Shown here: piece by piece, positions 62,250 to 64,000 of the stretch | How the letters are laid out: each line of letters begins with the position of its first letter | How positions within the stretch are numbered: the first letter of the stretch is position 1 | Assembly: GCA_003116975.1 (NCBI GenBank) | Contig: BGKB01000034.1 | Location: 1 to 64,000 of the forward strand | DNA length: 64,000 nucleotides | Reading direction: 5' to 3' | DNA from: Aurantiochytrium sp. KH105 | Lineage: Eukaryota; Sar; Bigyra; Thraustochytrida; Thraustochytriidae | Made by a program: the position numbers and the translations under genes | The notes under the pieces: generated by a model | What the model was told of the DNA's origin: nothing | The model's input: the letters and a program-made list of their open reading frames with translations, nothing else | The model's database searches: none

Positions 62250-64000
62250 CCTCTTCTCACAGACTGCTGAAATACCTTGTTGCTCTGTCTTGACGCTGAG
62301 CCGACTGGCCTGCCGGCTTTCGCAGTTTGCTTTCGTGAGTCAAAAGACTCGGGGATTGCATTACGTTCACCTCGATGACGGCCAACGAATAAGTGCCGGT
62401 CGAAAATTATCCATCATTCAAAGGTAGCCTTGGTCTTCACTGTTTAGTTCCCGTCGACAGCCTTTTGTTCCAAGTGCAATGAGGCGGAACCGGAAAGGAC
62501 ACAGGCCTGGGCGCGGCTCCCCTTGGTCCGCAGGTAGAACGCACCGCGCGCCGGATTGTTTCCACCGTAACGGCCCCGCAGGGTAGGATAAGCCTTACTG
62601 TTAGTCTAGGTACGACTTTATAATTCAGCCTATTGTTGCCTAGGTGCATCGGCCGACGGCCTGGTCGCGGGCAGGCGCTATGAATCCCTACGGCAAGATG
62701 AGCATGGGCCACAACTTGCGACACGAAGAAAATGTTCTTTTGAGTCCTTGATGAATCAAAGCCCTGCGTTTGCCGATCGCAGTTCCAACCGACACAGTTT
62801 CCCTCATTTTGCACGCTCGAGAGGTATCACTGCCCGCGAGAGAAGCCCGTTGTTTGAATGAGGCCGGCTCGCGGATCTGTCTGAACGGAACCATCAAGCA
62901 TGGTGCTGGCCGGCTGCATTCTTACCGCTTCCATCTTCGAAGCGTACGTTGCTCCCAAGGAAGCTCTGCGGCCGAGATTTATGACTATAAAATACACGGA
63001 ATGCGTGAGTTAATGGCCTGCGACTCGCTGGAACCGTCGCCAGAACCAGCGTCAATTTCCCGCAAGCGGAGTCAGACGCAAATCCGGCTCCGCTCGTTCC
63101 GCCCGAAAGGTCTACCAAGAGGGAAGCTCGGATGCCTTATCCTCCAGGCATGGACGCTGCTCTGCGCTGCACTGCCGCCCTGCATTTGCGCCGTGACTCA
63201 AGGCCTGGCCGGGCCAACGGATTTATTTCAGAAACGCCATCCCTCTCTCCCTGACCCTGCAGTGGGTGTGGGCGGAACACTGTGGATTGCAAATTGAACT
63301 ATAACACTCTAAGTAGGGCCACGTCGTCGCGACAAGAGATTGGAAGATTCCGCGCCTCGGGCCTTGCGGAGGAACGTCTGGCACAACTTTTCTGAACTTT
63401 GCGGTTGTCAGCGAGCCGTCGATGAAGTTCTGAGTTCGTGCATGCACGCGTCGATCGTGTGAGCGGCGGTGAGGTCGTCTGGAAAAAACGCTCCGGCCGC
63501 TGGGAGCAACGAATAGCCGCTACAGCTCGCAGACGCGTCTATGGAGCAAGTTCGGGTTGGAAGTAAGAGAGTCTGCACATCCATGAAACGCAGTCTTCAC
63601 TGTCAACTCGTCCAATACAGGTAGCACCTTCACCACACTTCATGTTGCCCAGGGGGGAGACTTCCGAGTCTTGGCTTGACTGGTAGCGTCTTTGCCCTGG
63701 AGACAAGCATCGATGCTCGTGAAGAAAATCAAAAGAGTAGAGAAGGGACAGTCTTGGTCGCGCATTCTCCGTTGCGTCTTTTCTTTTATTGATCTTCTGT
63801 AAATTTCTTTTTGCAGCGACTCTACAGGCAGAGGACTCGCCCGGAACCAGAGTTTGATGAGCCTTTGTATCTTTTCGCGAGAGGGATTGTGATGAGATGT
63901 AAATGCTATGGTCAAGCATTTACTGGCACACGCTCTCTTGATGCTCTTGATCCGATTTTGCAAGAGCAGAATTGACAACGCAGCAGTAGAACGATCGTCT
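62250..64000. other. Window end, no supported gene
   Basis: Contains the 5' region of array copy C. A 175-codon plus frame (62770-63297) and a 126-codon minus frame (63539-63919) show no domain or signal peptide. No further receptor copy begins here. Confidence 0.45.

Noticed and set aside
1-64000. CRISPR arrays, operons, prophage or bacterial origins
   Set aside because: Gene structures are eukaryotic; tandem repeats here lack spacer-repeat organisation.

Overview
This window is nuclear DNA of a eukaryote. The genes are long and mostly intronless, and each carries a domain set found only in eukaryotes: a FYVE-type PIKfyve/Fab1 lipid kinase, Timeless, a DZIP1/Iguana cilium protein, a mitochondrial i-AAA protease, ZPR1 and a METTL21-type methyltransferase. 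The few introns seen are short (87, about 143-146 and 154 nt) with GT..AG borders. DNA is GC-rich, genes lie on both strands, and simple-sequence tracts fill the spaces between them. A flagellated stramenopile-like protist (for example a thraustochytrid) would fit; this is an inference from gene content and texture, not a proven placement.

Layout. 0.1-1.4 kb: an ankyrin-SAM-TIR protein. 1.4-8.1 kb: gene-poor, with one tRNA-Glu(CUC), a G-rich decamer minisatellite and one copy of a ~655 bp MITE-like repeat (second copy at 19.6 kb). 8.1-17.8 kb, minus strand: ZPR1-like protein, a kinase/armadillo protein whose DFG is NFG, and DZIP1. 18.8 kb, plus: a predicted GPI-anchored cysteine-rich protein with a Ly6/uPAR-type ending. 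20.6-22.9 kb, minus: YME1-type protease. 24.3-30.8 kb, plus: PIKfyve. 32-36 kb: an mS26-like mitochondrial protein and a DUF3754/TMEM143 protein. 36.7-40.6 kb: two-exon Timeless. 41-45 kb, minus: a two-exon secreted cysteine-rich protein and a two-exon methyltransferase.

46-62 kb is the most striking part: four minus-strand paralogues, each a signal peptide, a ~500-residue extracellular domain resembling the bacterial glycine-betaine-binding protein OpuAC/ProX, and a seven-helix class C (GABA-B-like) GPCR core. Three are nearly identical and look like recent tandem duplicates with mosaic exchange; the fourth (46-48.3 kb) is more diverged. They look like a local family of receptors for small, perhaps quaternary-amine, ligands.

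Several start codons were moved inward from the longest open frame because the outer codon is not ATG or has a poorer context. No transcript evidence was available.
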